DNA of 64,000 nucleotides from Planctomycetes bacterium B3_Pla (GCA_005223045.1 NJBM01000007.1:62001-126000); one strand, 5' to 3'. Counted from the first letter of the stretch, positions 19,171-28,760 are shown. Notes: generated from the letters alone by a model not told the origin. A program made the numbers and translations.

Positions 19171-19932
19171 ATGAGGTACGCAGCCCTATGTGGAGCACTC
19201 GTCGTTTTCTTAGCAGGTTATAGTCAAACCGGCACAGCTTCAACAGAACACCCGAACGAGGCGCAGAGCAAAAAGGTGCTGATAGTCACAGGCATTGACT
19301 ATCCCGGGCATAAGTGGAAACTTACCGCTCCGGTTCTGGCCAAAGCCATCGCGGCAGATAAGCGGCTGGAGGTAACTGTGACCGAAAAGCCCGGCGACTT
19401 GGGGAAAGACAATCTGAGCGACTATGACACGATCGTGCTGCACTTTATGGATTGGGAGGTTCCCGATCCGGGCCCAAAGGCCCGCGCGAATCTGAAGCGC
19501 GTTGTCAAGAACGGCAAGGGGCTTGTGCTGGTCCACTTCGCCTGCGGGGCGTTTCAGGAGTGGCCTGAATTCGCCGAACTCGCCGGGCGCGTGTGGGACC
19601 CCAAGCTGCGAGGACACGATCCGCACGGCAAGTTTACAGTAAAAATCACCGACGACAAACACCCGGCGATGAAAGGACTGACGGAGTTCGAGACCGTCGA
19701 TGAGTTGTACACGTGTCTGACGGGCAAGACTCCGATTAAGGTGCTGGCAAAGGCGCGCTCGAAAGTGGACGGCAAGGATTATCCAATGGCCTTCGTGCTG
19801 GACTACGGCAAAGGCCGGGTCTTCCACAGTGTGCTCGGGCATGATGTTCAGGCGCTGGCCAATCCGGCTGTCGGCAGGCTCTTTCGCAACGCCTGTGCGT
19901 GGGGCGCCGGGCTGGAACCTGCGAATGAATGA
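19171..19932 (+). CDS. Secreted ThuA-domain protein
   Basis: A 253-residue protein. The N-terminal hydrophobic segment (about 4-23, RYAALCGALVVFLAGYSQTG) is a signal peptide. Residues 34-245 form a ThuA-like (class I glutamine-amidotransferase-like) domain, seen in KKVLIVTGIDYPGHKWKLTA, YDTIVLHFMDWEVPD, GKGLVLVHFACGAFQEWPEF and GRVFHSVLGHDVQAL. ThuA proteins are linked to disaccharide use and are abundant in planctomycetes; the reaction is not settled. It sits first in a run with a TIM-barrel isomerase and a DUF1080-ThuA protein, so a role in uptake or turnover of a sugar derivative is likely. Confidence 0.85.
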   Translation: MRYAALCGALVVFLAGYSQTGTASTEHPNEAQSKKVLIVTGIDYPGHKWKLTAPVLAKAIAADKRLEVTVTEKPGDLGKDNLSDYDTIVLHFMDWEVPDPGPKARANLKRVVKNGKGLVLVHFACGAFQEWPEFAELAGRVWDPKLRGHDPHGKFTVKITDDKHPAMKGLTEFETVDELYTCLTGKTPIKVLAKARSKVDGKDYPMAFVLDYGKGRVFHSVLGHDVQALANPAVGRLFRNACAWGAGLEPANE

Positions 19933-19992
19933 ACCGGCGATAAGAAAATACAAACTAACACTAATCACAATGGATAAAAGGAGAAACTTACA

Positions 19993-20844
19993 ATGAAAGT
20001 TGGATTCAATATGTTGCTGTGGACCACCCATGTCACAGATGACGATCTGCCGCTGCTGAAATCGATCAAAGAGGCCGGCTATGACGGCGTCGAGATTCCG
20101 ATCTTCGCCGGTGATCCGGAACACTTCGAGAAGGTCGGCCAGGCGATTAAAGACAACGGATTAGGCTGCACTTCCGTGACGGTCATTCCGGACGAGGAGC
20201 ACAACCCGCTCAGCGCCGACGCTGCCAATCGCAAAGGGGCGGTCGAGCACCTCAAGTGGGCAATCGACTGCTCGGAAGCGCTGGGCTCGGATGTTTTATG
20301 CGGGCCATTTTATCAGCCGTTAGGCGTTTTCACAGGTGAGCCTCCAACCGAGGAAGAAAAGCAGCGAGCTGCCGAGGTGCATCGACAAGCCGCCGAGCTG
20401 GCCGCCAAAGCCAACGTGATGCTGGGTATCGAGGCTCTCAACCGCTTTGAGTGCTATTTTCTCAACACGATGGCCGACGCCGCAGATTACATCAAGCGCG
20501 TCGATCATCCCAATTGCCAGGTCATGTTCGATACTTTCCACGCCAACATCGAGGAGAAAGACCCGGTCGGCTGCATCACCGAGCACCTCGACGTGATCAA
20601 GCACGTCCACATCAGCGAGAACGACCGCGGCACACCCGGCAAAGGGCACATCGACTGGCCCGGCACGTTCAAGGCGCTGCGTTCAGGAGGTTACGACAAC
20701 TGGCTGGTTATCGAGGCGTTCGGACGGGCTTTGCCCGACTTAGCCGCCGCCACTCGCGTCTGGCGCGATTTCTTCCCCAGCCGGGACGGGGTCTATATTG
20801 AAGGTCTGAAGTTCATTAAGGAGCAGTGGCAAGCCGCAGGCTAA
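19993..20844 (+). CDS. Sugar phosphate isomerase/epimerase (xylose-isomerase-like TIM barrel)
   Basis: A 283-residue cytoplasmic TIM barrel. The start MKVGFNMLLWTTHVTDDDLP has an AAGGAG ribosome-binding site. Typical segments are AGYDGVEIPIF, LGIEALNRFECYF, VMFDTFHANIEEKDP, KHVHISENDRGTPGKGHIDW and WLVIEAFG; the glutamates, aspartate and histidines supply the metal site used by D-tagatose/D-psicose 3-epimerase-like enzymes. The closest described families are ketose 3-epimerases. It is downstream of a ThuA gene and upstream of a DUF1080-ThuA gene, which suggests action on a keto-sugar in the same pathway. Confidence 0.88.
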   Translation: MKVGFNMLLWTTHVTDDDLPLLKSIKEAGYDGVEIPIFAGDPEHFEKVGQAIKDNGLGCTSVTVIPDEEHNPLSADAANRKGAVEHLKWAIDCSEALGSDVLCGPFYQPLGVFTGEPPTEEEKQRAAEVHRQAAELAAKANVMLGIEALNRFECYFLNTMADAADYIKRVDHPNCQVMFDTFHANIEEKDPVGCITEHLDVIKHVHISENDRGTPGKGHIDWPGTFKALRSGGYDNWLVIEAFGRALPDLAAATRVWRDFFPSRDGVYIEGLKFIKEQWQAAG

Positions 20845-20888
20845 ATGCCGGCGGCGCCAAAACTCAACTTAAAAACGGAGGAATTATT

Positions 20889-22547
20889 ATGCGCAGAACT
20901 ATCTCAAATCGAAAAGACGGAATCCAGCAAGTAGGGTGGGGCTTGCCCCACCATCGGGCGACATTCGGTGGGCTAAAGCCCACCCTACCTTTAATCTGTA
21001 TTATGTTGCTCGGCGTCATGGGGCTCACTACGGCAAGCACTTTTGCCCAGGAGGCCGGCTTCAAACCCATCTTCGACGGCAAGACGCTCGACGGCTGGAA
21101 AGCCCCGAACATGAGCTACTGGTCGGTGCAAGACGGCGCTATCACCGCACGCTCAACCCAGGACAATCCGGTTAAGAGCAACCAATTCCTCGTCTGGGAG
21201 TTGGGCGAAGTGGATGACTTCGAGCTGAAGCTCAAGTATCGCATCAACGGAACGGACAAAGCCAACTCCGGGATCCAGATTCGCAGCCTGGTCGCCCCTG
21301 ACGGTCATGCGGAAGGCTACCAGGCCGATATCGACATGACCGGCAGATACGCCGGTGCTCTTTACGACGAGCATGGACGCGGGATGCTTGCCGAGCGCGG
21401 GCAGAAAACCGTGATCGGCGCGGACGGCAAGAAAACCCAAACCGCCATCGGCGATGCTCAGGCCCTGATGAAGATTATCAAAAAGGACGACTGGAACGAG
21501 TATCACATCATCGCCCGGGGAGGCCGGATAACCCTCAAGATCAACGGCGAGGTAACCGCCGAGGTTCAGGACAACGAAAAGAAGAACCTGGAGCTGTCCG
21601 GCGTCTTGGCGCTGCAGTTGCACGCAGGTCCGCCCATGACGGTTGAGTTCAAGAACATCCGTCTCAAACGCCTGAAACTGGCCGACAGGAAGAAGATCGT
21701 CCTGGTCGCCGGGCCGCGCAGCCACGGCTACGGCGGCCACGAACACAATGCGGGTATGCTGCTGCTGGCAAAACGACTCAATGAGAACATGCCCGAAGTT
21801 TACGCGACGACGTACCTCAACGGCTGGCCAAAAGACCCGACCGCCTGCGATAATGCCGATGCGATTGCAGTATTCTGTGACGGCGGCGGCGGACACGTAG
21901 TCATGCGGCATCTCGAAGAAGTGGACGAATTAGCAAAGAAGGGCGTGGGAATTGCCATGCTCCACTACGCGGTTGAAGTGCCCAATGGCAAACCGGGCGA
22001 TTATATGCTCGAATGGACAGGCGGATACTTCGAGACGTTCTGGTCGGTCAATCCGCACTTCAAAGCCGAATTCAAAGAGCTGCCGGAGCATCCGATCACA
22101 CGCGGCGTCAAACCATTTGCGATTGATGACGAGTGGTACTATCACATGCGCTTCGTCGAGAACATGCAAAACGTCATGCCTATCTTGACAACGATTCCCC
22201 CGGACGGCACTCGTAGAAAAGGCAACAACGCACACAGCGCCAATCCACACGTGCGGGCCAGAATGGGTATGCCCGAGCATGTCGCCTGGGCTATCGAGCA
22301 ACCGGACGGCGGACGAGGATTCGGATTCACCGGAGGACACTGGCACTACAACTGGGCGCATGATGATTTTCGCAAAGTCGTGCTCAACGCGCTGGTATGG
22401 ATTGCCGGGGCCGACGTGCCGGCCGAGGGCGTGCCGTCGAAGAGACCGTCTATCGAAGAGCTTGAGACGAACCAGGACTATCCCAAGTCGAAGAGATGGG
22501 AACCGGACAAAATCAGGGAAATGATCGAACAGTGGAATCGTCAATAG
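20889..22547 (+). CDS. Secreted DUF1080 (3-keto-disaccharide hydrolase-like) + ThuA two-domain protein
   Basis: The start is the ATG at 20889, behind GGAGGA; an upstream in-frame ATG at 20826 overlaps the previous gene. The product has 552 residues. The hydrophobic signal segment (PLICIMLLGVMGLTTASTFA) begins only at about residue 34, because a palindromic repeat (20931-20988) supplies about 20 codons between the basic start MRRTISNRKDGIQ and the hydrophobic core. Residues about 60-260 are a DUF1080 jelly-roll: FKPIFDGKTLDGW, SGIQIRS, GYQADIDMTGRYAGALYDEH. Residues about 265-520 are a ThuA domain: IVLVAGPRSHGYGGHEHNAG and GFGFTGGHWHYNW. It would act outside the cytoplasm on a sugar or glycoside. 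Confidence 0.85.
   Translation: MRRTISNRKDGIQQVGWGLPHHRATFGGLKPTLPLICIMLLGVMGLTTASTFAQEAGFKPIFDGKTLDGWKAPNMSYWSVQDGAITARSTQDNPVKSNQFLVWELGEVDDFELKLKYRINGTDKANSGIQIRSLVAPDGHAEGYQADIDMTGRYAGALYDEHGRGMLAERGQKTVIGADGKKTQTAIGDAQALMKIIKKDDWNEYHIIARGGRITLKINGEVTAEVQDNEKKNLELSGVLALQLHAGPPMTVEFKNIRLKRLKLADRKKIVLVAGPRSHGYGGHEHNAGMLLLAKRLNENMPEVYATTYLNGWPKDPTACDNADAIAVFCDGGGGHVVMRHLEEVDELAKKGVGIAMLHYAVEVPNGKPGDYMLEWTGGYFETFWSVNPHFKAEFKELPEHPITRGVKPFAIDDEWYYHMRFVENMQNVMPILTTIPPDGTRRKGNNAHSANPHVRARMGMPEHVAWAIEQPDGGRGFGFTGGHWHYNWAHDDFRKVVLNALVWIAGADVPAEGVPSKRPSIEELETNQDYPKSKRWEPDKIREMIEQWNRQ
20931..20988. repeat. Palindromic dispersed repeat inserted in the signal-peptide coding region
   Basis: The perfect 10-bp ends GTAGGGTGGG and CCCACCCTAC enclose GGCTTGCCCCACC and GTGGGCTAAAGCCCAC sub-palindromes. 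A short relative is at 19000-19020. It is read through in frame by the gene starting at 20889. Confidence 0.8.
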
Positions 22548-22626
22548 CGACAAGACCCATTTTGCAAGTAAAGGTATTAATCCTCTTCAGGGTCAGGAAG
22601 TAGCAAATAAAAGATCAAAGATTAAA

Positions 22627-24246
22627 ATGCAAATTATGGCAGCACAAATTACAAGACGCGAATTTCTAAGAGCATCGGCGGCAGGCTCGCTGTTGCTTGC
22701 ATCGCCGGGCCGTCCGGCAGTCGCGCCGCGAGCGTTTGAGCATCCAAAGGTAGGCAAGTATCAGGTTTACTTCGGCGACTTACACAATCACAGTGAAGTC
22801 GGTTATGCGCGGGGTTCGCTGGAGCGGGCTTTTGAAATCGCCCGCGAGCATCTTGATTTCTTTGCTTTCACTCCGCACGGGTACTGGCACGATATCGGCA
22901 CATACGAGAATAATATCGAGAAGAAATGGCTCGACGGATTCGAGGTCACGAAAAGGCGTTGGCCCGAAGTCTTAGAGGCGGTGCGCAAGTACGACGAGCC
23001 CGGCAGGTATGTCCCCATGGCGGGCTTCGAGTGGCATTCGACCAGTCTCGGCGACTATCATATCATTTTCCCGAAGCTCGAAGCCGAGTACGTTCGATTT
23101 GACAGCCTGCGCGAATTTCAGCGTTTCGCAAAACAGCACGGGGCGATAATGATCCCCCATCATCCGGCCAACCGCCTCGGCCACCGCGGTGCGAACCTCG
23201 CAAGGCGCGATCCTGAAGTCTCGCCCGTGATAGAGATGTTCTCCGAATGGGGCAACGCCGAGCATGACCGCGCGGTCTCTCCATACATCCGCCACACCGA
23301 AGGCGGACGCTGGACCCAGAACACTCTTCATCATTTTCTTTCGCAGGGCCATCGGCTCGGCGTAATCGCCAGTACGGACGACCATCTTGGCTTCCCCGGC
23401 GCCTACCGCGAAGGTCTGGCCGTTGTGCTCGCGCCTGAATTGACACGCGAGGCCATTTTCGATGCCATCCGGAACCGACGAACTTATGCTGTTACGGGCG
23501 ACCGTATCATCGTGGATTTCCAACTGAACGGCCAACTGATGGGCCGGGAGCTGCCTTACACCCGGCAGCGGGAGCTGGCTGTTACCGTCACCGGCTGGGA
23601 CCAGATCGACAGGGTCGAGATCCTCAAGAACAATCGCGTGCTCCACCGTGATTTTCCGATGGATCGCGAGCCAACCGCCAAGAACTGGGAAGAGCCGGTG
23701 CTGCTGCGCTTCGAGTATGGTTGGGGACCATGGCCCGCTCTGGATATGACGCGAATATGTGATTGGGATTTCACCATCACAATCGAGGGCGGCGTTCTGG
23801 AAAACGTTCAGCCCTGTTTCCAGGCCGGGCCGCTCGACGAGAGCCGCAGGGACAAAATCCTCGAACGATCCGACAAACATCTTCGCGTCCAATCCTTCAC
23901 CGCTCTTCGCCAGCAGTTTGAGGACATTTCAACTAAGGCGGTAGTCCTGAAGGTACGAGGCGGTCCCAACACTCGCGTGAAGATCACGATGAACAAGCCC
24001 ACTAACGTGTCTTTGTCCCAGACGTTCAGGCAGTTGGCCCAAAGTAATGAAATGCTTTTCACGGGCGATTTCCCGAAGGAGTCGGCCATGCTCCACAGGC
24101 TGGTCTTCGCCGACCACTACCACACGTCTTACAAAATTGCCGATGACGACGACGGCAAAGATCTGAACTGGTATTATCTGCGCGTAGTTCAGGCCAACAA
24201 TCAGTACGCCTGGTCGAGCCCGATCTGGGTCGAGCCTCGGGCTTGA
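22627..24246 (+). CDS. Tat-exported PHP/DUF3604-like metal-dependent phosphoesterase-family protein
   Basis: A 539-residue protein. A twin-arginine signal is seen at residues 8-30 (TRREFLRASAAGSLLLASPG). The mature part opens with YQVYFGDLHNHSEVGYARGS, a PHP/DUF3604 metal-binding motif, then FFAFTPHGYWHD, AIMIPHHPANRLGHRGA and GVIASTDDHLGFPG, which supply the further histidines and aspartates of the PHP site. The C-terminal 200 residues look like beta-sandwich. DUF3604 proteins are extracellular and common next to sulfatases or lyases in marine bacteria; the substrate is unknown. ATGs at 22627 and 22636 are both possible; the first lies inside an ATTAAAATGCAAA repeat-like stretch. Confidence 0.8.
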   Translation: MQIMAAQITRREFLRASAAGSLLLASPGRPAVAPRAFEHPKVGKYQVYFGDLHNHSEVGYARGSLERAFEIAREHLDFFAFTPHGYWHDIGTYENNIEKKWLDGFEVTKRRWPEVLEAVRKYDEPGRYVPMAGFEWHSTSLGDYHIIFPKLEAEYVRFDSLREFQRFAKQHGAIMIPHHPANRLGHRGANLARRDPEVSPVIEMFSEWGNAEHDRAVSPYIRHTEGGRWTQNTLHHFLSQGHRLGVIASTDDHLGFPGAYREGLAVVLAPELTREAIFDAIRNRRTYAVTGDRIIVDFQLNGQLMGRELPYTRQRELAVTVTGWDQIDRVEILKNNRVLHRDFPMDREPTAKNWEEPVLLRFEYGWGPWPALDMTRICDWDFTITIEGGVLENVQPCFQAGPLDESRRDKILERSDKHLRVQSFTALRQQFEDISTKAVVLKVRGGPNTRVKITMNKPTNVSLSQTFRQLAQSNEMLFTGDFPKESAMLHRLVFADHYHTSYKIADDDDGKDLNWYYLRVVQANNQYAWSSPIWVEPRA

Positions 24247-24323
24247 GGCTGCCACCCAGTCGCGGGTAGAGAGTTCACAAATTCGAATGTTACGAAGTAG
24301 TAGTCGCATTTGTCCAGGTAAAG

Positions 24324-25157
24324 CTACTGATTCAAAACTGCTATTACATTCGTTGCGTTAAAAAGCGAGTGGATAAAAATAGGTCGCAATAACGAGCCGC
24401 TTTTTTCATAGGCATAACCCATGCATACGCCCAGGACAAATAATGCCGGCCAATGCCCCGGGTGTTCATGCATCATTGCAAACAGCGCGGAGCTTATCGC
24501 AATCGCAATCCAGGCGCCATTTCCGACCTTGAAAAACGAACGTATCGTCGTTTGAATGAATCCTCGAAACATCAACTCCTCGAGCACCGGGCCTGTAACC
24601 ACCGCACTGAAAGCAATCAGTACGTGAAGCGGCAGCCGCGCATGCTCTGTGATGAGTTCGAGTTGTTGATGTTGTTGCATTTGGTATTCCTGGCCCCGGA
24701 TGAACTCGCCAAGAAACACAGTCACTGCTATCGCTGCGATTATAAGGGGCCAGACGACAAGCAGGTTCACGACGGCAGCGGCAAAGTCTTTGTGTATCGT
24801 TCTTATGTTCAGGCCGAATCCCTTCAATCGCCGGGCAAAATGCGTTCTTGCAAGAAAAAGCATTACTGCTGTTGTTATTACCGCCCACACACAGAAAACA
24901 ATATTATCCATAAAGGCAGTCTGCCAGTCATGCAAATCTCCCGCCAGTGCTTTCGCGATTGCTGTTGCCATCGGAACGGCACCAAACCATATAAACAGAG
25001 GAATAAAAGGCGTATAGAGCGGCATATTATTTCGGCGGGGCACCGAATCAGCCAAAGCTCTTCTGCCAAGGGAGGTCTTGAGCAGCCAACAGGCGAATAA
25101 TGTTAGCCCTGCAAAGCAGATAAGATCTTCTATGGTTATGGTCCTGGCGAATTCCAT
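24324..25157 (-). CDS. CPBP-family intramembrane glutamic protease (Abi/Rce1-like)
   Basis: A 277-residue protein with about eight membrane helices. The conserved CPBP motifs are present: motif 1 as GPVLEELMFRGFIQTTIR (EExxxR) near residue 194, motif 2 as FAMMHEHPGHW (FxxxH), and motif 3 in IFIHSLFNATNVI (HxxxN). These proteases cleave or process membrane-associated substrates; bacterial members are linked to bacteriocin immunity or regulation. It is divergent from murA, with which it shares a 76-bp intergenic region. The substrate is unknown. Confidence 0.85.
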   Translation of the reverse strand: MEFARTITIEDLICFAGLTLFACWLLKTSLGRRALADSVPRRNNMPLYTPFIPLFIWFGAVPMATAIAKALAGDLHDWQTAFMDNIVFCVWAVITTAVMLFLARTHFARRLKGFGLNIRTIHKDFAAAVVNLLVVWPLIIAAIAVTVFLGEFIRGQEYQMQQHQQLELITEHARLPLHVLIAFSAVVTGPVLEELMFRGFIQTTIRSFFKVGNGAWIAIAISSALFAMMHEHPGHWPALFVLGVCMGYAYEKSGSLLRPIFIHSLFNATNVIAVLNQ

Positions 25158-25233
25158 TGACTATTTACTATCGGCTGCTTACCATCATCCAATTGTCAGT
25201 CGTTAGCCGCCAATTGTCAAAGGAAAACAGGCG

Positions 25234-26502
25234 ATGGACATATTTCGAATCGAAGGACCGATCGGGCTTTCCGGCAGCGTTTGTGTGAGCGGCTCGAAGA
25301 ACGCTTCTCTGCCGATAATGGCGGCAACGATTTTAGCTGCCGGCAAATCGTCTCTTAAAGCAATTCCTCATCTTTCCGATATTTCCGTATGCAGCGAACT
25401 GCTCGGCCGATTGGGCTGCAAGCTCACACGAGGTCCGGACGGAGATATGTGCATTGATGCGACGGTAATCGACAATCCCGTCGGCGAATACGAGATTGTC
25501 CGCAGGATGCGAGCCAGTATTTGCATACTTGGCCCGCTGCTTGCCCGCTGCGGCAGGGCGGAAGTCTCAATGCCAGGTGGATGCGCGATTGGCGACAGGC
25601 CGGTCAATCTTCACGTCAAGGGTCTTCAGGCCCTCGGCGCGCAAATCCATCTCAAGAACGGCTATATCATCGCCGAGGCTCCGAACGGCCTCAAGGGCAA
25701 AGATATCTTCATGGGCGGGCCGTTCGGTTCGACCGTGCTCGGCACCGCAAATGTGCTTATGGCGGCGACGCTGGCAAAGGGTCGAACCGTTATCGAATCG
25801 GCCGCCTGTGAGCCGGAGATAGCAGACCTGGCAAACTGCCTGAACGAAATGGGCGCCAGGATAACAGGCATTGGCTCACCCCGGCTGATTATCGAAGGAG
25901 TCGAACAACTGCGGCCGGCCCGGTTCACCGTAATCCCGGACAGGATAGAGGCCGGGACGTTTATGGTTGCCGCGGCCATAACCTCAAGCGAGCTGCGGCT
26001 GCGGAACTGCCGGCTGGACGATATGATGGCAGTCGTGGACACGCTGCGGAACATCGGGGTTACGGTGGACGCCGATGGTGACGGCTGTGTCGTTAGCCGG
26101 CAAGGCCCGATCAGACCTGTGGATATTACGACCCAGCCGTATCCTGGTTTTCCCACCGATTTGCAGGCCCAGTTTATGGCTCTTCTGTCGCTCGCCGAGG
26201 GCAACAGCGTCGTTATCGAAAAGATATTTCCCGACAGGTCCATGCACGTTGCCGAGCTAAATCGCATGGCGGCGAATCTACGCAAAGAAGGCCCCACCGT
26301 TATTGTGGCCGGCGTCAAGAAGCTGATAGCCGCCCCGGTGATGGCGTCCGACCTGCGGGCGTCGGCGGCGTTGGTCCTGGCCGGGTTGGCCGCCGAAGGC
26401 ACAACGATAATCGACAGGGTCTATCATATCGACCGGGGCTACGAGAGAATCGAAGAGAAGCTCAATCCTGTCGGCGCCAAAATTACGCGAGAGAACGTCT
26501 GA
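25234..26502 (+). CDS. murA: UDP-N-acetylglucosamine 1-carboxyvinyltransferase
   Basis: A 422-residue EPSP-synthase-fold enzyme. The start DIFRIEGPIGLSGSVCVSGS is followed by the SGSKNASLPIMAA segment that holds the conserved Lys-Asn pair. The active-site cysteine that binds PEP and fosfomycin is in MPGGCAIGDRPVNLHV (Cys 117). The C-terminal FPTDLQAQFMALL and IFPDRSMHVAELNRM motifs are intact. It catalyses the first committed step of peptidoglycan precursor synthesis in the cytoplasm. Its presence suggests the organism makes peptidoglycan. No other mur genes are nearby. Confidence 0.95.
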   Translation: MDIFRIEGPIGLSGSVCVSGSKNASLPIMAATILAAGKSSLKAIPHLSDISVCSELLGRLGCKLTRGPDGDMCIDATVIDNPVGEYEIVRRMRASICILGPLLARCGRAEVSMPGGCAIGDRPVNLHVKGLQALGAQIHLKNGYIIAEAPNGLKGKDIFMGGPFGSTVLGTANVLMAATLAKGRTVIESAACEPEIADLANCLNEMGARITGIGSPRLIIEGVEQLRPARFTVIPDRIEAGTFMVAAAITSSELRLRNCRLDDMMAVVDTLRNIGVTVDADGDGCVVSRQGPIRPVDITTQPYPGFPTDLQAQFMALLSLAEGNSVVIEKIFPDRSMHVAELNRMAANLRKEGPTVIVAGVKKLIAAPVMASDLRASAALVLAGLAAEGTTIIDRVYHIDRGYERIEEKLNPVGAKITRENV

Positions 26503-26542
26503 TTAAGTCTTCGCTCCGGCAGGCACAACATTTCAAGGCGCT

Positions 26543-26914
26543 CTAATCAATTATGGTCGCGCGCATTCTCTCGCCGACTTTCTTGAAGTGGGACAGCGCA
26601 CTGTCGCGATCTGTGAAGTCCTTTTCCGTGAACAACAGATCGGTTCGGCCTATGTGGATCTGATCGTCGTCAACCAAAACGGTCTCATCGTGAATTCTGC
26701 CGCCGTTGATGAACACGCCGTGTTTGCTCTTCATGTCCAGCGCGCGATATTGTCCCTTGTCTTTGTCGAAACGGATCTGCATGTGCTTGCGGGAAATGTG
26801 CTCGTCCAGTATCTGGATCGGAACAGCCTCATCCCGGCCCACCACATTAGGCCGCTGCCCGAGCGGGTAGTAGTCGCCTTTCTGGGTTCCTGACATCACG
26901 ATGATAGAAGCCAT
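26543..26914 (-). CDS. FHA-domain protein
   Basis: Start placed at ATG 26914, where GAAGGA sits 6-8 nt upstream and the sequence begins MASIIVMSGTQKGDYYPLGQ; a longer frame to 27025 has no family similarity. The 123-residue product is one forkhead-associated domain: NVVGRDEAVPIQILDEHISR gives the G-R and S-R phosphothreonine contacts, and KSKHGVFINGGRI gives the (S/K)-x-x-G-x-x-(I/L)-N-G motif. It would bind a phosphothreonine on a partner protein and so act in signalling with Ser/Thr kinases, none of which is in the window. It converges on murA. Confidence 0.88.
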   Translation of the reverse strand: MASIIVMSGTQKGDYYPLGQRPNVVGRDEAVPIQILDEHISRKHMQIRFDKDKGQYRALDMKSKHGVFINGGRIHDETVLVDDDQIHIGRTDLLFTEKDFTDRDSALSHFKKVGERMRATIID

Positions 26915-27111
26915 TGCAATTCCTTCTGAAAAACCGGCGGCCGTATATGAATTAAGAACACCTACAATCGCCTTGAAACAATACTGAGCGGCCGATATAG
27001 TATTAGCTGTGCGCAGCACCGTCAAGCACTAAATGAGAACACAAGGGCCGAAGGCGGCCGGACGTATGCCTTACGACTTATGGTTTATGACTTTTTTTGC
27101 CGGAGGTGACG

Positions 27112-28029
27112 ATGAGTAATCCAAAAGATTCCAAGTTTAAGACGTGCCTGCATTCGGTCAGCTACGCCGGGTTCTGGCGCGGCCAGGCAAGGCTGAGCGT
27201 CGAAGAATTTCTGGACAAGGCAAAGCAACTCGGCTTTGACGGCGTAATGCTGACGGCGAAGCGACCGCATATTTCTCCGTTCGATTACGATGCCGCGGCG
27301 CGCGATGCGCTGAGGAGCAAGATTGACAGCCTCGGTCTCGACCTGGTCTGCTTGGCCGGATATACGGACTTCACAGCCGGTCTTGACAGGGCAGAAATCC
27401 CAAATGTGGAAATCCAGGCATCTTACGTCGGAGAGCTGGCCAAACTGGCAAGCGATCTCGGGACCGACATGGTGCGAATCTTCACCGGCTATGAACGGCC
27501 CGGCGCGGATTTCGACGCGCAGTACGCTAAGGTAGTCGAAGGATTGAAGCTCGCCGGGCAGAAGGCTGCCGAGCACGGCGTAACTCTTGCCGTGCAGAAT
27601 CATCACGACATTGCATCGCACCATGATACGATGTACTGGCTGCTCGAAGAGATCAACCTGCCGAACGTCAAAGCGGCTTTCGATGCCTGGAGTCCGACGT
27701 TGCAGGGCCTGGATACCGAGCAATTGAGAGCCGCCGTTTTGAAGATGAAGCCCTTTATCGTCCACACCACCGCCGCCCAATATGTGCGCCTGCCGAGGTA
27801 TCATTACCAAGGCGCTCTGGTAAATTATTGCCGGGACGAGACTTTGATTCGAGCCGTGCCGATGGGAGAGGGCATTGTCGATTACGAGACCTTTTTCAAC
27901 AGCCTCAAAGAGATCGGCTATCACGGCTATATAGGCTACGAAATGTGCGCCGTACTGTCCGGCGGCGGAGATATCGAGAACCTGGACCGAACCGCCAGGA
28001 AGTTCCTCGATTACGTCAGCAAGTTCTAA
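27112..28029 (+). CDS. Sugar phosphate isomerase/epimerase (TIM barrel)
   Basis: The start is ATG 27112, behind a perfect GGAGGTGA; an ATG at 27097 lies upstream of that site and is unlikely. The 305-residue TIM barrel has FDGVMLTAKRPHISPFDYDA, VRIFTGYERPG, VTLAVQNHHDIASHHDTMYW (metal-binding His and Gln), NVKAAFDAWSPTLQG and YHGYIGYEMCAVLSGGG. This is the IolE/xylose-isomerase-like family of myo-inositol or sugar catabolism. It stands alone with no pathway partner, so the substrate is not known. A repeat-rich stretch begins right after its stop. Confidence 0.85.
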   Translation: MSNPKDSKFKTCLHSVSYAGFWRGQARLSVEEFLDKAKQLGFDGVMLTAKRPHISPFDYDAAARDALRSKIDSLGLDLVCLAGYTDFTAGLDRAEIPNVEIQASYVGELAKLASDLGTDMVRIFTGYERPGADFDAQYAKVVEGLKLAGQKAAEHGVTLAVQNHHDIASHHDTMYWLLEEINLPNVKAAFDAWSPTLQGLDTEQLRAAVLKMKPFIVHTTAAQYVRLPRYHYQGALVNYCRDETLIRAVPMGEGIVDYETFFNSLKEIGYHGYIGYEMCAVLSGGGDIENLDRTARKFLDYVSKF

Positions 28030-28051
28030 GCGATCTCGAAATTGGATTTGA

Positions 28052-28760
28052 ATTGGCTTTGTTTTCTTCCCGCCCCGGGCGGTATATATTACTATATACC
28101 CTTGCTATATAAGGAATTACGTCCACTCAACCATTTCGCAAATTGGCTTTGTTTCGCGAAAGAGCCTCTGTGGTTCGAGTCGTTTAGGATTTTGTGCTTC
28201 GCGCTTCGAGTTTCCGGCCAAGAGCCGGCGATTGGCTTTGTTTTTTCAAATTGACTCATAGCCACAGAGGTACGGAGAGGTGCACAAGGCATAAGGTAAA
28301 ATCTTAAATTCGCAATTCGACATACGCAATACGATATACGTAATACGATATACGAGACACAAAATTGGCTTTGTTTTTCAAATTCCATTTCGCAATACGC
28401 ATCACGCAGTACGCAATACGAGATAAATTGGCTTTGTTTTTTCAAATTGACTCATAGCCACGGAGGTACGGAGAGGTGTACAAGGCATAAGGTAAAATCT
28501 TAAATTCGCAATTCGACATACGCAATACGATATACGCAATACGATATACGAGACACAAAATTGGCTTTGTTTTTTCAAACTCTTTTTCGCAGTACACAGC
28601 ACTCAGTACGCAATACGAGATAATTGGCTTTGTTTTTCAAGTTCCATTCCGCAATACGCAGCACGCAGCACGATAAAATTGGCTTTGTTTTTTCTAATTC
28701 CTTTTCGCAATACGCATCACGCAGCACTCAATACGAATCAAATTGGGTTTGTTTTTTCAT
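28052..28760. repeat. Array of nine ATTGGCTTTGTTTTTTCAA units with a 196-bp tandem duplication
   Basis: The core begins at 28052, 28142, 28231, 28364, 28427, 28560, 28623, 28678 and 28742 (last one variant), at intervals of 90, 89, 133, 63, 133, 63, 55 and 64 bp. The segment 28231-28426 is repeated almost exactly at 28427-28622, including a CATAGCCACRGAGGTACGGA block and an ATACGCAATACGATATACG block. The filler is built from GCAATACGCAGCACGCAG-like direct repeats. No ribosome-binding sites or conserved frames are present, so the open frames here are not genes. Confidence 0.85.

Noticed and set aside
28092..28602. Open frames of 66-117 codons on the minus strand in the repeat area
   Set aside because: They read the repeat cores again and again (KKQSQF, FEKTKPI) and have no ribosome-binding site; they are artefacts of the repeats.
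28052..28760. CRISPR-like array
   Set aside because: The cores are spaced at 55-133 bp, the spacers are themselves repeated (196-bp duplication), and no cas gene is near.
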